A stretch of 64,000 nucleotides of DNA, from positions 1-64,000 of the forward strand of contig NZ_JAPYKK010000007.1 in NCBI RefSeq assembly GCF_029623395.1. The letters run 5' to 3'. The notes beneath the pieces were generated by a model. It saw only the letters and a list, made by a program, of their open reading frames with translations. It ran no database searches and was not told the origin of the DNA. Of the stretch, positions 25,988 through 35,163 are shown piece by piece (position 1 is the stretch's first letter; the number at the start of each line of letters is the position of its first letter). A program made the position numbers and the translations under genes. This DNA is from Sphingomonas echinoides. Its GTDB lineage: Bacteria > Pseudomonadota > Alphaproteobacteria > Sphingomonadales > Sphingomonadaceae.

Positions 25988-28483
25988 TCAGACGTTGGCG
26001 AAGCGCAGCGTGTAGGTCCGGCCCGGCTCGGCGCGGAACGTCGCGAGATCCGCTTCCTGCTCAAAGGCGAGCGCGCGTCCGGCGGCCCTGACCCCGACCA
26101 CGCGCTGCCCCGGCGGCGCGCGCACCGCCTGCGGTCCGGCAATCGTGGACGCGATCCGCGCCGAGACCACGCGCCCGCCGCTCCAGCGGATCCCGACGGT
26201 CGCCCCGCCCTGCGCGCGCAGGCCCTTGACCTCGCCGTCGCGCCACGCCGCGGGCAGCGCCGGGCACAGGGCCACCGCGCCGTCATGGCTTTGCACCAGC
26301 ATGTCGGCGATCGCGGCGGCGATCCCGAAATTGCCGTCGATCTGGAACACCGGCAGCGGCTTGCCCGGATGCGTGTCGAACATGTTGCCGACCGTGCTCT
26401 TCGCCAGGAACTGGTCGACCGAATAGCCAGCGTGGGCACCGTCCCCGAGCCGCGCCCAGATGCACGTCGCCCAGGCGCGGCTCCATCCGGTCGCGGCCCC
26501 GCCGTGATCCTCGCGCCGTTGCATCGCTGCGCGCACCGCCTTCGCCCAATCGGGGGTGCGGCGCGGCGTGAATTCGGCACCGGGATACAGCGGATAGAGA
26601 TGCGAGATGTGCCGGTGGCCCGGATCCTGCTCGGCGAAATCCTCCGACCATTCCTGCAACTGGCCATAGCGCCCGACGCGATACGGCTCGAGCTCGGCGA
26701 CGAGCCCGGTCAGCCGCCGCGTGAAATCCTGATCCGTGCCCAGAACCGCCGCCGCCGCCGCGCAATTGGCGAACAGTTCGCGCGTCAGCGCCAGGTCCAT
26801 CGTGCACCCCGCGCTGATCCCCGCGGGCTTGCCGTCCGCCGCGAGGAACTGGTTTTCGGGCGACATCGACGGTGCCGTCGTCAGTCGACCAGTCCGCGGG
26901 TTGCGCACCAGCCACGCCGCACAGAATTCTGCGGCACCGCGCATCAGCGGATAGGCGTGATCACGCAGAAACGCCGTGTCGCCCCCGAACGTATAATGGT
27001 GCCACAGGTGCTGCGCGAGCCACGGCCCCGCCATCGGCCAGTTGGCCCATTGCGGATCGCCCTCGCCCAGCCCGACCGGGTTGGCCATCGCCCAGATGTC
27101 GGTGTTGTGGTGGAGGCACCAGCCGGGCATGCCGTAATAGTCGCGCGCGGTGACGGCCCCGGTCTTGGCGACGCGCGCGATGAAATCGAACAGCGGCTGG
27201 TGGCAATCCGCGAGGTTCGCGGTTTCGGCGTGCCAATAGTTCATCTGGACGTTGATGTTGCTGGTGAAGTTGCTGCTCCACGGCGCGCGCACCGTAGCGT
27301 TCCAGATCCCCTGCAAATTCGCCGGCTGCGTTCCGGGGCGCGAGCTGGCGATCAGCAGGTAGCGCCCGAAATTGAACAGCAGTGCCGCCATTGCGGGTTC
27401 GGGCGCGGTGGCGTTGTCGACGCGGCGGCGATCGGTCGGCACGCCGTTCCGCGCGTTGCCGATCGAAAGCGACGCCCGGCGGTAGAACCGCTGATGATCC
27501 GCGACGTGCGCGGCGCGCAGCGTGGCGAACGGTCGCGCGCCTGCCGCGTCGAGCTGTCGCGTCGCATTGCCGATCACCTCGGCGACCGGACGATCCGGCG
27601 CGCGATCGTGCCCGCGAAAACCCGTCCCTATCGCGATCCGCAGGACCACGGCGCTCGCGTTCGTAATCTCGATCCGGTCGCCGCGCGCGACCATCGCGCC
27701 GTCGACGACCTCGACGTCGATGACCGCGGCGAACGCCATCGCCTTGCCCGGTGCGTCGTCATAGACGACGGGGTTGGGGACATCACGGTAATTGGGTTGG
27801 CAGACCGCCGGTGCCTTGCCCGCCAGCACGATCCGCCGTCCCGCTGCGGTGGCCTTGCCCTGCAACGGCGTCCGCACTCCGACCGAACAGCTGATCTTCC
27901 GCGCGCGATCGGCGGAAAGGCGGATGACGATCACCTGGTCCGGATGTGATGCGAACACCTCGCGCGTGTAGCGCGTACCCTCGATCGCATAGGAAACACC
28001 CGCCACCGCCGTGTCGAGATCGAGCGTCCGGCGATAGTCCGACACCGCAGCGCCATGCGCCATGTCGAGCAGCACGTCCGCGAGCGGCAGGTAGCTCTCG
28101 CTATACGGTCCCTGCATCGCATGCGCGATCGTGTCCGCAGCGTGATAATCCTGCGCGAAGACTGCGGCGCGCATCGCGGGGAGCGACGCCAGCGCCGTCG
28201 GATTGCCGCGCGACGGCGGCGCGCCCGACCACAGCGTATCTTCGTTGAGCGCGATAACGTCGTGCTGCGCCCCACCGCGCACCATCGCGCCGATGCGACC
28301 GTTACCGACCGGAAGCGACTCGATCCACGTGTCGGAGGGGGCGGCGAACCACAAGGCGTGTGCGCCATCGGGCATCGCGCCGCCGCCGGCCCCGGACGCG
28401 GACGCGGACGCGGGCGTCAGCGCTCCCGAAGCAACGACCGCTGCGGCACCGCCCTTCAGGACTGTCCTTCTGCTCCAAGGCAT
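25988..28483 (-). CDS. GH95 family alpha-L-fucosidase (or related exo-glycosidase)
   Basis: An 831-residue glycoside hydrolase. The twin-arginine signal SRRTVLKGG at the N-terminus predicts Tat export. GH95 landmarks are present: WIESLPVGNGRIGAMVRGG near the start, NINVQMNYWHAETANL, the SPENQF segment with the probable acid Glu, and FQIDGNFGIAAAIADM. Family members remove alpha-1,2-linked L-fucose, and some prefer L-galactose residues, so exact specificity is open. It precedes the TonB receptor gene in an apparent two-gene operon and has an AT-rich upstream region with two small palindromes. Confidence 0.92.
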   Translation of the reverse strand: MPWSRRTVLKGGAAAVVASGALTPASASASGAGGGAMPDGAHALWFAAPSDTWIESLPVGNGRIGAMVRGGAQHDVIALNEDTLWSGAPPSRGNPTALASLPAMRAAVFAQDYHAADTIAHAMQGPYSESYLPLADVLLDMAHGAAVSDYRRTLDLDTAVAGVSYAIEGTRYTREVFASHPDQVIVIRLSADRARKISCSVGVRTPLQGKATAAGRRIVLAGKAPAVCQPNYRDVPNPVVYDDAPGKAMAFAAVIDVEVVDGAMVARGDRIEITNASAVVLRIAIGTGFRGHDRAPDRPVAEVIGNATRQLDAAGARPFATLRAAHVADHQRFYRRASLSIGNARNGVPTDRRRVDNATAPEPAMAALLFNFGRYLLIASSRPGTQPANLQGIWNATVRAPWSSNFTSNINVQMNYWHAETANLADCHQPLFDFIARVAKTGAVTARDYYGMPGWCLHHNTDIWAMANPVGLGEGDPQWANWPMAGPWLAQHLWHHYTFGGDTAFLRDHAYPLMRGAAEFCAAWLVRNPRTGRLTTAPSMSPENQFLAADGKPAGISAGCTMDLALTRELFANCAAAAAVLGTDQDFTRRLTGLVAELEPYRVGRYGQLQEWSEDFAEQDPGHRHISHLYPLYPGAEFTPRRTPDWAKAVRAAMQRREDHGGAATGWSRAWATCIWARLGDGAHAGYSVDQFLAKSTVGNMFDTHPGKPLPVFQIDGNFGIAAAIADMLVQSHDGAVALCPALPAAWRDGEVKGLRAQGGATVGIRWSGGRVVSARIASTIAGPQAVRAPPGQRVVGVRAAGRALAFEQEADLATFRAEPGRTYTLRFANV

Positions 28484-28550
28484 TGGCTCGCGCTTTCACC
28501 GTTGTCGTCAACTGGCGAAAACTTGTTTTCATTCGTGCAAAATGTCAATC

Positions 28551-28561
28551 TTGTCCGACAA
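28551..28561. promoter_or_regulatory. GntR-type operator candidate upstream of GH95 gene
   Basis: TTGTCCGACAA is a perfect 11-bp palindrome of the GTC-N-GAC type bound by FadR-subfamily GntR regulators, about 70 bp before the GH95 start. The site at 36688-36702 has the same GTC-G-GAC core, so the FadR-type protein at 36848 may act here too. Inference only. Confidence 0.4.
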
Positions 28562-28611
28562 ATTAGCGCAATTTGCATCAAAAATTACAGAGCGGTGACA
28601 TAAGGTTGCGG

Positions 28612-28628
28612 AACGACGAACCGTCGTT
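28612..28628. repeat. Inverted repeat in GH95 upstream region
   Basis: AACGACG and CGTCGTT form a perfect 7-bp inverted repeat around AAC, about 130 bp upstream of the GH95 gene. It could be an operator half-site pair. No regulator can be assigned. The rest of 28484-28731 shows no gene. Confidence 0.35.
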
Positions 28629-28731
28629 TCAAGACGCTGGAAGATGGATGCGGCAACCTTGCGCCAACGCCGCACAGGACGCTGCCGCTTCGCATTCGAC
28701 CGGCCGGGTCAGCCCGGACCGGAAGAAAGGA

Positions 28732-29148
28732 TCAGTCGCGCTGCCGGCTCGCGGCCTTGCGCGTCGGCTTTGCCTTTGATTTCGATGCGCTCGCCTTGGC
28801 TTTGGCCTTGGTCTTCGCCTTCGTCGCGCTCTTGCACGGGAAAGCCCCCTTCAACGTATCGCGGACGAGGAACGCGGGCGCCGCATCCCAGGCCTTGCGG
28901 TTCGTCCGCAGATACTTGCGCGTCGCGGCGATCGCTTCCAACGTCGAGGCATTGGTCGGGGACGGACAGATCTGGCGCGCCATCGACAGCGTGTCGAACG
29001 CGCCCAGAATATAACCGGTGCAGAAGCTCTGGCTCGCATCCGAATCCTTGCCGCGACACGATTCCGCAAGCTGTTCGGTTTCCAGCGAGCTGACCACCAC
29101 GGGCGCTTCAGGGGCGGCGGCGATCAGTGCGATCAATGCCAGAATCAT
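28732..29148 (-). CDS. Rap1a/Tai-like small secreted protein
   Basis: A 138-residue protein with a short hydrophobic signal-like N-terminus (MILALIALIAAAPEAPVVV) and four cysteines, including CRGKD, FCTGYILG and ICPS. It matches the Rap1a/Tai immunity-protein fold in its FCTGYILGAFD segment. The last 35 residues are a Lys/Ala/Ser-rich basic tail. The ATG at 29148 follows AAGGAAACGGTG. Rap1a proteins neutralise type VI amidase effectors, but many members sit alone, as here, with no effector nearby, so an immunity role is not shown. It lies 28 bp downstream of the L,D-transpeptidase-like gene. Confidence 0.65.
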   Translation of the reverse strand: MILALIALIAAAPEAPVVVSSLETEQLAESCRGKDSDASQSFCTGYILGAFDTLSMARQICPSPTNASTLEAIAATRKYLRTNRKAWDAAPAFLVRDTLKGAFPCKSATKAKTKAKAKASASKSKAKPTRKAASRQRD

Positions 29149-29176
29149 CACCGTTTCCTTCAAACCCAGCCGAACG

Positions 29177-30004
29177 CTAGTCGGCAGTAGCCGCCGTAAG
29201 ATAGGGCAACAACCGCACGCTCGGGAAAACCTCCTCGAGCGGCTTGGTATCGGGCAGGATGTACACGACACCGCCCTTCTTCAAAAACAGCGGCCGCAAT
29301 TGCTTGGCGTAGAAACTCGTGCCGACGTTGATGCAGCCGAAACTGATCCGATTGTCCTCAGGCGACGGCGACAACAGCCGCTCGACGCGGCGTTCCTTCT
29401 TGTGCGTGGTGATCACCGCGTGCAGCGCGACCGAATTGGCATAATCGACCCACAACACCCGCTGTCGCCCAAACGCCATCCCGAATTTCGCGACGAACCG
29501 CCCCGCGGGCGTCGTCCGCTCGGCAGGACCGATGTCCGACAGTTCCTTCGCGCCGACTCCGGGCGAGGAATCATCCCCGATCCCGATCCCCAGCAGCACG
29601 GGCGTTTCCCCGAGGAACACGCCCTTGGCCGAGAACATCGAGAGCGACGCGGCCTGTTTGTCGATGATGATATAGGGAAGCGCGCCATTGTCGTGCGCGG
29701 TGGCGACCCACGCCACCATGCGTTGCGCCGCTTCCGACCGGACCGGCTCGACCAGCGGAACGACGACCTTGGGGGGCGTCTTGGTCTTGACCTTGCCGCT
29801 GGTCTTCTTCGCGACTTTCGGCGCGGTCTTCCGCGCGGAATCAGCGGCGGACTTCGCGGCCTTGGAGACCTTCGCTGCAGGCTTGGGGGAACTCTGCGCC
29901 GCAAGTGGCGCCGGCAAAACTGCCAGCGCCACCAGGGTGGACGCAATCACGCCCCTAAGGCGACCGAAGCGGAACAGGCGGGTAAACACGGAACCGGTGT
30001 TCAC
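29177..30004 (-). CDS. L,D-transpeptidase (YkuD)-family envelope protein
   Basis: A 275-residue exported protein. After the signal peptide (ending LPAPLAAQ) comes a Lys/Ala-rich linker (about 37-75), then a YkuD-like catalytic domain with His in SVALHAV and the nucleophile Cys in ISFGCINVG. This corresponds to the family's HAV...SxGCxN pattern, with Phe in place of the usual His before Gly. It may crosslink peptidoglycan or be a divergent murein-binding relative. It lies in a minus-strand run with a small lipoprotein and a Rap1a-like gene, suggesting envelope functions. Confidence 0.83.
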   Translation of the reverse strand: MNTGSVFTRLFRFGRLRGVIASTLVALAVLPAPLAAQSSPKPAAKVSKAAKSAADSARKTAPKVAKKTSGKVKTKTPPKVVVPLVEPVRSEAAQRMVAWVATAHDNGALPYIIIDKQAASLSMFSAKGVFLGETPVLLGIGIGDDSSPGVGAKELSDIGPAERTTPAGRFVAKFGMAFGRQRVLWVDYANSVALHAVITTHKKERRVERLLSPSPEDNRISFGCINVGTSFYAKQLRPLFLKKGGVVYILPDTKPLEEVFPSVRLLPYLTAATAD

Positions 30005-30044
30005 CCGTCCTGACCGTCAATGCAAGCGCGTTGCGACAGCGTGA

Positions 30045-30356
30045 TCAGCCGCGCGGACGACGCTGCTGGCGCTGTGCCTGCTGCTGCATCTGCTGGTCGA
30101 GACCGTCGACGCGACCGTTGATCTGGTCAATCCGCTGCGCGTTCTGCTGCGCCTGGCCGGCAGCAGCCTGCGCCTGCGTCAGCGCCTGGCCCGACGTACC
30201 CTCGACCGTGCGGACGCGACCATCGATCCCGTCGATGCGCTGGTTCACGGTAGCGATTTCGCGCTGGACGTAACCCTTGGTCGCGCAACCGCTGATCCCG
30301 ATCGAGCCGACCATGATGATCGCAACAGTAGCAGCTTTCGCAAAATTCGGACGCAT
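30045..30356 (-). CDS. Small coiled-coil lipoprotein
   Basis: A 103-residue protein with a lipoprotein signal peptide and lipobox GISGCATKG (Cys about 24). A repetitive coiled-coil region follows (VNQRIDGIDGRVRTVEG, then RIDQINGRVDGLDQQM), with an Arg/Gln-rich end (QQQAQRQQRRPRG). The pattern resembles Lpp-like or OmpA-associated lipoproteins that bridge the outer membrane and cell wall. The start at 30356 has AAAGGTGAGTGT before it. It lies 40 bp upstream of the L,D-transpeptidase-like gene, whose enzyme class can attach Lpp-type proteins to peptidoglycan in other bacteria. A functional link is only inferred. Confidence 0.8.
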   Translation of the reverse strand: MRPNFAKAATVAIIMVGSIGISGCATKGYVQREIATVNQRIDGIDGRVRTVEGTSGQALTQAQAAAGQAQQNAQRIDQINGRVDGLDQQMQQQAQRQQRRPRG

Positions 30357-30533
30357 ACACTCACCTTTTAGCAATGTTTTTGGTTTCACGAGCCAAGGCG
30401 GGCCGAACAAGATTGGCAATCGCATTTGGCCGAAACGTTCTCCTTATACGATCGAAGACGGCAAAAGATCCGCGGAAATCAGCGGTTGTTACGCTGTTGA
30501 ACGGGAGGTGAACGACTCCGCGTTCCGGAGCAT

Positions 30534-31691
30534 TTACGCGCGCGCCGGGGTCGCGCGCGCGGTCGCGGTCAGCACCAGTTCCGCCGCGAGCAACGCACCG
30601 TCCTGATCCTGCGCGACCGACGTGCGTTCGACCAAATCGGTGACGAACTGCGGCCCGAACGGCAACGGCACCTTGGAGCAATCGAGATAGCGCGAGCCTT
30701 TCCGGTCCGCGATGAACAAATGATTGCCCCCCGGTCGCCCGGCGATATCGACGTATTTGCGCAGCTCGATATAGCCCTCGGTCCCGAGGATGAAGAGCCG
30801 CCCGTCCCCCCAGGTCGGCAACCCGTCGGGGGTGAACCAGTCGACCCGCACATATCCCGCGCCGCCATCGCCGTTCAGCATCATGTCGCCGAAATCCTGG
30901 AATTGCGGATGGTCGGGATTGTTGAAATTGCCGGTCTGCGCCGCGACCACATGCGCGCGCTTGCTCCCCGTCAGATAGACGAACTGGTCCGCCTGATGGC
31001 TTCCCACGTCGGTCAGAATCCCGCCGTTGCGCGAAGGGTCCCAGAACCAGTCGGGACGGCTCGGCTTGGACAGGCGGTGCGGCGCGAGGTTGACCGTCTG
31101 GATCACCTTGCCGATCGCGCCGTCATGGACCATCTGCCCCGCCATCACCGCTGCGGGGACCTCGAGCCGTTCGGAATACATGATTCCGAACTTGCGCCCG
31201 GTCTCCTTGATCGTGCGGCGCACCTCGGCGAGTTGCTCGAGCGTCGTCATCGCCGCCTTGTCGCTCAGATAGTCCTTCCCCGCGCGCATTACCCGCACGC
31301 CGAGCGGTGCGCGCAGGCTGGGGATGGCGGCACTGCACACCAGCTTGATCGCGCGATCGTCGAGAATCTCCTGTTCGGAGCGCGCGAGCTTGATGTCGCC
31401 GTAGCGCTTGCGGAACGCCGCGATCTGCTTGGGGTCGGTCGACAGGAAGGCGGTCAGCACGCCGCCACCCCGGATCACCGCGTCGGTGATGCCGTAGATG
31501 TGGTTATGGTCGAGCCCGATTACCGCGAACGGCACCCGGTATTTCGCCTCGGGCGCGGGCCGCGCCGGGGCCGCCTCGGTCGCCGCATCCCCGCGCGTCA
31601 CGGATTGGGCGAAGGCGTCGCCCGCGAACCCGGCGGCAAGGCCGGCGGTGAGGCCCAGCCCCAGCAGCGCACGTCGATCGGTATCGGTCAC
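30534..31691 (-). CDS. Exported Gfo/Idh/MocA-family oxidoreductase (A)
   Basis: A 385-residue NAD(P)-dependent sugar oxidoreductase family member with a Tat-type leader (DRRALLGLGLTAGLAAGFAGDAFA). The Rossmann region begins at VPFAVIGLDHNHIYG, a variant lacking the usual GxGxxG. Motifs typical of the family follow: CSAAIPSLR, KDYLSDKAAMTT and the GGILTDVGSHQADQFVYLTG segment. Exported members keep the cofactor tightly bound, as glucose-fructose oxidoreductase does in the related Zymomonas. Last gene of the five-gene operon that starts at 36564. Substrate not assignable. Confidence 0.87.
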   Translation of the reverse strand: MTDTDRRALLGLGLTAGLAAGFAGDAFAQSVTRGDAATEAAPARPAPEAKYRVPFAVIGLDHNHIYGITDAVIRGGGVLTAFLSTDPKQIAAFRKRYGDIKLARSEQEILDDRAIKLVCSAAIPSLRAPLGVRVMRAGKDYLSDKAAMTTLEQLAEVRRTIKETGRKFGIMYSERLEVPAAVMAGQMVHDGAIGKVIQTVNLAPHRLSKPSRPDWFWDPSRNGGILTDVGSHQADQFVYLTGSKRAHVVAAQTGNFNNPDHPQFQDFGDMMLNGDGGAGYVRVDWFTPDGLPTWGDGRLFILGTEGYIELRKYVDIAGRPGGNHLFIADRKGSRYLDCSKVPLPFGPQFVTDLVERTSVAQDQDGALLAAELVLTATARATPARA

Positions 31692-31704
31692 GGTCTTGTT
31701 CCCC

Positions 31705-32967
31705 TTAGATAGTGACGAGTGAAGTCGGCCAGGTCAGCGCCTCGCCCCGGTCCATGGCCTGCTCGCCGAGCAGCGACGCGACGCTCGCGGCATAGGCCTG
31801 CGCCAACAGGCCGGGCAGCGCCCGGTTCGCACGCACCGCTTCGCCGAACCCTTCAAACTGGAGCATCGTCTCGTCATATTCGCCCCAACCGAGCGATTCC
31901 CCCGGCGTCGTCACCGGCAGCTCGGGGAACCAGGTCGCGCCGCCGATCGGCACCGCGCGCTTTTTGCCGCGCGCCACGTCCTTCTGCATCCGCTGCAACG
32001 CCAGCACCTTGGGCGGCACCTCCTGGAAGATCCGGCCGAGTTCGGGTTCGATCGTCCCCTTGCTCCCCTGGATCTGCTCCTCGCAGCCATAGCGCGCGTT
32101 ATTGAGCAGCGAAGTGTAGATCAGTTTTCGCCCGCCGGCATATTCGTAGATCAGCGCGACATGGTCATAGACCTCGCGCCCGTCCTTCCAGAAGCAGATG
32201 CTCCCCGATCCCATGACGCGCGTCGGGACCGCATCGAAAAACCAGTTGCCGACCTGCAATTGATGCGTTGCGAGTTCGGTCATCAACCCCGCCGAACTGT
32301 CGCGGTACAGCCGCCAGTTGATCTGGCGGTCGCTCACCCCGGCGGGGACCGGGCGCCGCCAGCTGTTGTTGCGGTGCCAGCTCGCGCGGATCTGCGTCAG
32401 CGATCCGATCTCGCCCGCCTTGGCGCGGCGCAATGCGTTGAGATAGGTCGGGTGGAACATCCGCTGATGCCCGATCTGGAGGATCTTGCGGCTGTCCTGC
32501 GAACGCTTCACCATCGCGCTGCAATCCGGGATCGTCCGCGCCATCGCCTTTTCGCACCATACGTGCAGCCCGGCGTCGAACCCGTCGAGCACATGCTTCG
32601 CGTGCAGGTTGAGCGGGGTCGCGATCACCAGCGCGTCGAGCCCGCCCTTCTCCAGCATCGCGCGGTGATCCGCGTACACGGGCGTGTTCGCACCGACATA
32701 GGGGCGCGCCTTGGTCAGATGCGGTTCGTAATTGTCGCAGATCGCGGCGACCATGCAGTTGCGCGTCTTGTTGATGTTCTGGATGAGCGTGCGCCCGCGG
32801 TCGCCCGTTCCGATCACGCCAATCCGGACGCGGTCCGACGTCGCCGCCGCGGTGCCGGCAGCGATCGCGGCCCAGGGTGCCGCAGCGGTCATCCCCGCGC
32901 CCGCCGCCGCCATCAGCACGCGATCAAGGAACGAACGGCGGGAAAGGTCGAAGTTCGTGTCGGTCAT
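31705..32967 (-). CDS. Exported Gfo/Idh/MocA-family oxidoreductase (B)
   Basis: A 420-residue protein with a clear twin-arginine signal (SRRSFLDRVLMAAAGAG) and Rossmann motif VRIGVIGTGDRGRTLI. The family catalytic-site region is HVWCEKAMARTIPDC, where the usual EKP is EKA. The C-terminal alpha/beta domain is complete. The ATG at 32967 overlaps the ApbE stop (ATGA). Oxidation or epimerisation of a sugar in the periplasm is likely. A 13-bp gap separates it from the next Gfo/Idh/MocA gene. Confidence 0.88.
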   Translation of the reverse strand: MTDTNFDLSRRSFLDRVLMAAAGAGMTAAAPWAAIAAGTAAATSDRVRIGVIGTGDRGRTLIQNINKTRNCMVAAICDNYEPHLTKARPYVGANTPVYADHRAMLEKGGLDALVIATPLNLHAKHVLDGFDAGLHVWCEKAMARTIPDCSAMVKRSQDSRKILQIGHQRMFHPTYLNALRRAKAGEIGSLTQIRASWHRNNSWRRPVPAGVSDRQINWRLYRDSSAGLMTELATHQLQVGNWFFDAVPTRVMGSGSICFWKDGREVYDHVALIYEYAGGRKLIYTSLLNNARYGCEEQIQGSKGTIEPELGRIFQEVPPKVLALQRMQKDVARGKKRAVPIGGATWFPELPVTTPGESLGWGEYDETMLQFEGFGEAVRANRALPGLLAQAYAASVASLLGEQAMDRGEALTWPTSLVTI

Positions 32968-33830
32968 TGCAAAGCCATTCTCGCAGAGGAAGCGCGGGCA
33001 GTCGCGCAAGGTAGGTCGAACAGGAAGCGGTTTGCCCGGTCCTGGTCGATCAGGCGATCCGCACGTTCGGGATCGGCCACGAGCAACGCGGTGCTCATCG
33101 CTTCGGCCAGCGCCCCCGTCCGCGCAACCGCAACCGCGCAGCGCGGTGCGGTGATCACCGCCCGATCGTCGGGCCGCAGCATCGCGGCGCGGTCAGGCGC
33201 CGCCGTCCCCGCCCCGACCGTCGCGGAGATCGACAGCGACTGGTCGATCAACTCGACCTGGACGAGGCTATCGTCGGGATCGGACGGATGCGGCACCGCG
33301 AACGGCCATCCCCCGCCAAGCGGGTGCTCTCCGATCACCGCGATCGAACTTTCCCCCGCCGACAGACAGGCTGACACGATCCCCGCCGCGCGCAACACAG
33401 CCCCTGCCCGGTCGAGCGCGAAGCCCTTGCCGAACCCGCCGAAATCGAACGCCACGGGGGTCGTGGCACACAGCCGTGCCGCCGCGCGGTCGAAGATGAT
33501 CCCCCGCCATCCAGCCACCGCAAACCGGCGATCCGCGGCAGGATCGAACAGGCCAAACGTCGCTTCATGCACTGCATCGATCGCGACGAGCGCATCGAAC
33601 AGCACCGGATCGTCGACCGGCGCAGTCTCGCCCGCCAGCAACCGCTCGTTGAGCGCGGTGGTCGCCGAAGGACGGTGGATCGTCAGCGCATCGTCCACCG
33701 CCTCGATCGCGCGCCGCGCCGCGAGCAGCGCATCGTCCGCCCCCGCCGCGCCGAAGCGGTGGAGTTCGATACGCGTCCCCATCGCCATGAAGCGTTCGAC
33801 GTCGGTGGGGATCGGCACTGCCATTGACAC
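32964..33830 (-). CDS. apbE: FAD:protein FMN transferase (ApbE family)
   Basis: A 288-residue ApbE-like protein. The family attaches FMN covalently to a Ser/Thr in target flavoproteins using FAD and Mg. Recognised by the N-terminal MGTRIELHRFG, the central FDFGGFGKGFALDRAG (equivalent to DLGGIAKGYAVD) and the C-terminal TGALAEAMSTALLV. No lipoprotein signal is seen, so it may act in the cytoplasm. Placed inside an operon of Gfo/Idh/MocA dehydrogenases that are not known FMN carriers. No obvious FMN-binding-domain partner is encoded in the window. Overlaps gene B by 4 bp. Confidence 0.88.
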   Translation of the reverse strand: MSMAVPIPTDVERFMAMGTRIELHRFGAAGADDALLAARRAIEAVDDALTIHRPSATTALNERLLAGETAPVDDPVLFDALVAIDAVHEATFGLFDPAADRRFAVAGWRGIIFDRAAARLCATTPVAFDFGGFGKGFALDRAGAVLRAAGIVSACLSAGESSIAVIGEHPLGGGWPFAVPHPSDPDDSLVQVELIDQSLSISATVGAGTAAPDRAAMLRPDDRAVITAPRCAVAVARTGALAEAMSTALLVADPERADRLIDQDRANRFLFDLPCATARASSARMALQ

Positions 33831-33835
33831 GGGGG

Positions 33836-35149
33836 TCAGCCCTTGACCTCCCAGCCGGGTTCATAGGCGACCGACCACAGTTTCATCGCCTCGGCCCCGT
33901 TGGGCTTGCCGGTCGAGGGGTCGATCGTCAGCGCGCTCCCGGTGCGATAGGCGATATTGCCGAGGTGGCAGAGCGTCGTGCTGATATGCCCCTCGGCGAT
34001 CGGCGAGGCGAGCGCGCTCGCGCGGCCGCGGATCACATCGACCAGATTGCCCGCATGATAGACGTCGAGCACGCCCTCGCCGACCGTCCCGGTGGTTTCG
34101 GACGTTGCCTTCGCCATCACCTGTCGGATCGACTTGCCCGCCAGGTCGTACAGCTCGAACCCGTTGCGATCGACCACCGCAGACCCCTTGGTCCCCAGCA
34201 ACAGGACACCGCGGCCCCGCCCATAGGTCAGCATCGCGTTGCAGCTCTGCCCGTTCCAGCGGATCACACGGTCCTTGTCATAGGCGAGCTCGAGCGCGAG
34301 CGAATCGTACATTTCCCAATCGTCGCCTGCGTGGAAGCGCTTCGCCCCCTGCACCGCCACGCGCGTCGGATAGGCAAGCCCCATCAGCCAGCGCGCCACG
34401 TCGAGCTCGTGCATCGCGTTGTTACAGAGTTCGCCCGTCCCGTATTTCCAGAACCAGTGCCAGTTGTACGGCACCAGATTGGACCGATAGTCCCCCCGCG
34501 GCCGCGGCCCCTGCCACAGGTCCCAGTTGAGATGCGCGGGTGGCGCGACCGTCTGCCCGGTGCCGATCGACTTGCGGTTGTTGGCATACCAGGTCTGCGC
34601 CTCATACACGTCGCCCAGCTCGCCCGCCTGTACCAGCGCGCGCAGTTGCTGCGTCTCGGGACTGGAACGTTGCTGGTTGCCGACCTGGAGCTGGCGGCCG
34701 GTGCGCTTCTGCGCGGCGATCATCGCCTCACCCTCGGCGGGCGCGATCCCGATCGGTTTCTCGCAATAGACGTGATGCCCCGAATTCATCGCATCGATCG
34801 TAAGTTTCGCGTGCCAGTGGTCCGGCGTCGCGATCGTCACTATATCGACCGCCTTGCTGTCGAGCAGTCGGCGATAGTCACCCACGGTCTTTGGCGCGGG
34901 ATGACCCTTGGCGGTAAACTCGGCGGCGCGTTTGGCGAGAATCTGCGAATCTACGTCGACAAAATGCGTTATTTCGACGTTGGGCAGCTTCGAAAAGGCG
35001 CTCATATGCGCCATTCCGCGGCTGTTTACGCCGACGACGGCGACCCGCAGGCGGTCGTTCGCCCCCTTGATCTGCGCATAGCTCCGCGCACTCATCGCGA
35101 CGCCCAGCGCGGCGCCTGCCCCCGTCAACATCGTACGGCGGTCCAGCAT
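33836..35149 (-). CDS. Exported Gfo/Idh/MocA-family oxidoreductase (C)
   Basis: A roughly 437-residue family member with Tat leader DRRTMLTGAGAALGVAMSA. The Rossmann segment is LRVAVVGVNSRGMAHMSA, and the classic active-site loop HHVYCEKPIGIAPAEG contains the EKP motif. A WQGPRPRGDYRSNLV region like that of periplasmic glycan-associated members is present. The ATG at 35149 follows GGGGGATAAGACC and is preferred to the upstream ATG at 35164, which would overlap the preceding gene. Second gene of the operon, 14 bp after the DUF1080 gene. Confidence 0.9.
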   Translation of the reverse strand: MLDRRTMLTGAGAALGVAMSARSYAQIKGANDRLRVAVVGVNSRGMAHMSAFSKLPNVEITHFVDVDSQILAKRAAEFTAKGHPAPKTVGDYRRLLDSKAVDIVTIATPDHWHAKLTIDAMNSGHHVYCEKPIGIAPAEGEAMIAAQKRTGRQLQVGNQQRSSPETQQLRALVQAGELGDVYEAQTWYANNRKSIGTGQTVAPPAHLNWDLWQGPRPRGDYRSNLVPYNWHWFWKYGTGELCNNAMHELDVARWLMGLAYPTRVAVQGAKRFHAGDDWEMYDSLALELAYDKDRVIRWNGQSCNAMLTYGRGRGVLLLGTKGSAVVDRNGFELYDLAGKSIRQVMAKATSETTGTVGEGVLDVYHAGNLVDVIRGRASALASPIAEGHISTTLCHLGNIAYRTGSALTIDPSTGKPNGAEAMKLWSVAYEPGWEVKG

Positions 35150-35163
35150 GGTCTTATCCCCCA

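Noticed and set aside
23686..26091. Long plus-strand frame (about 801 codons) opposite the first TonB receptor
   Set aside because: Shadow of the receptor coding sequence with an unnatural Arg/Val/Gln composition.
25918..26667. Upstream extension of the TonB receptor frame into GH95
   Set aside because: A clear signal peptide begins at 25917; the upstream residues overlap the GH95 gene in another frame.
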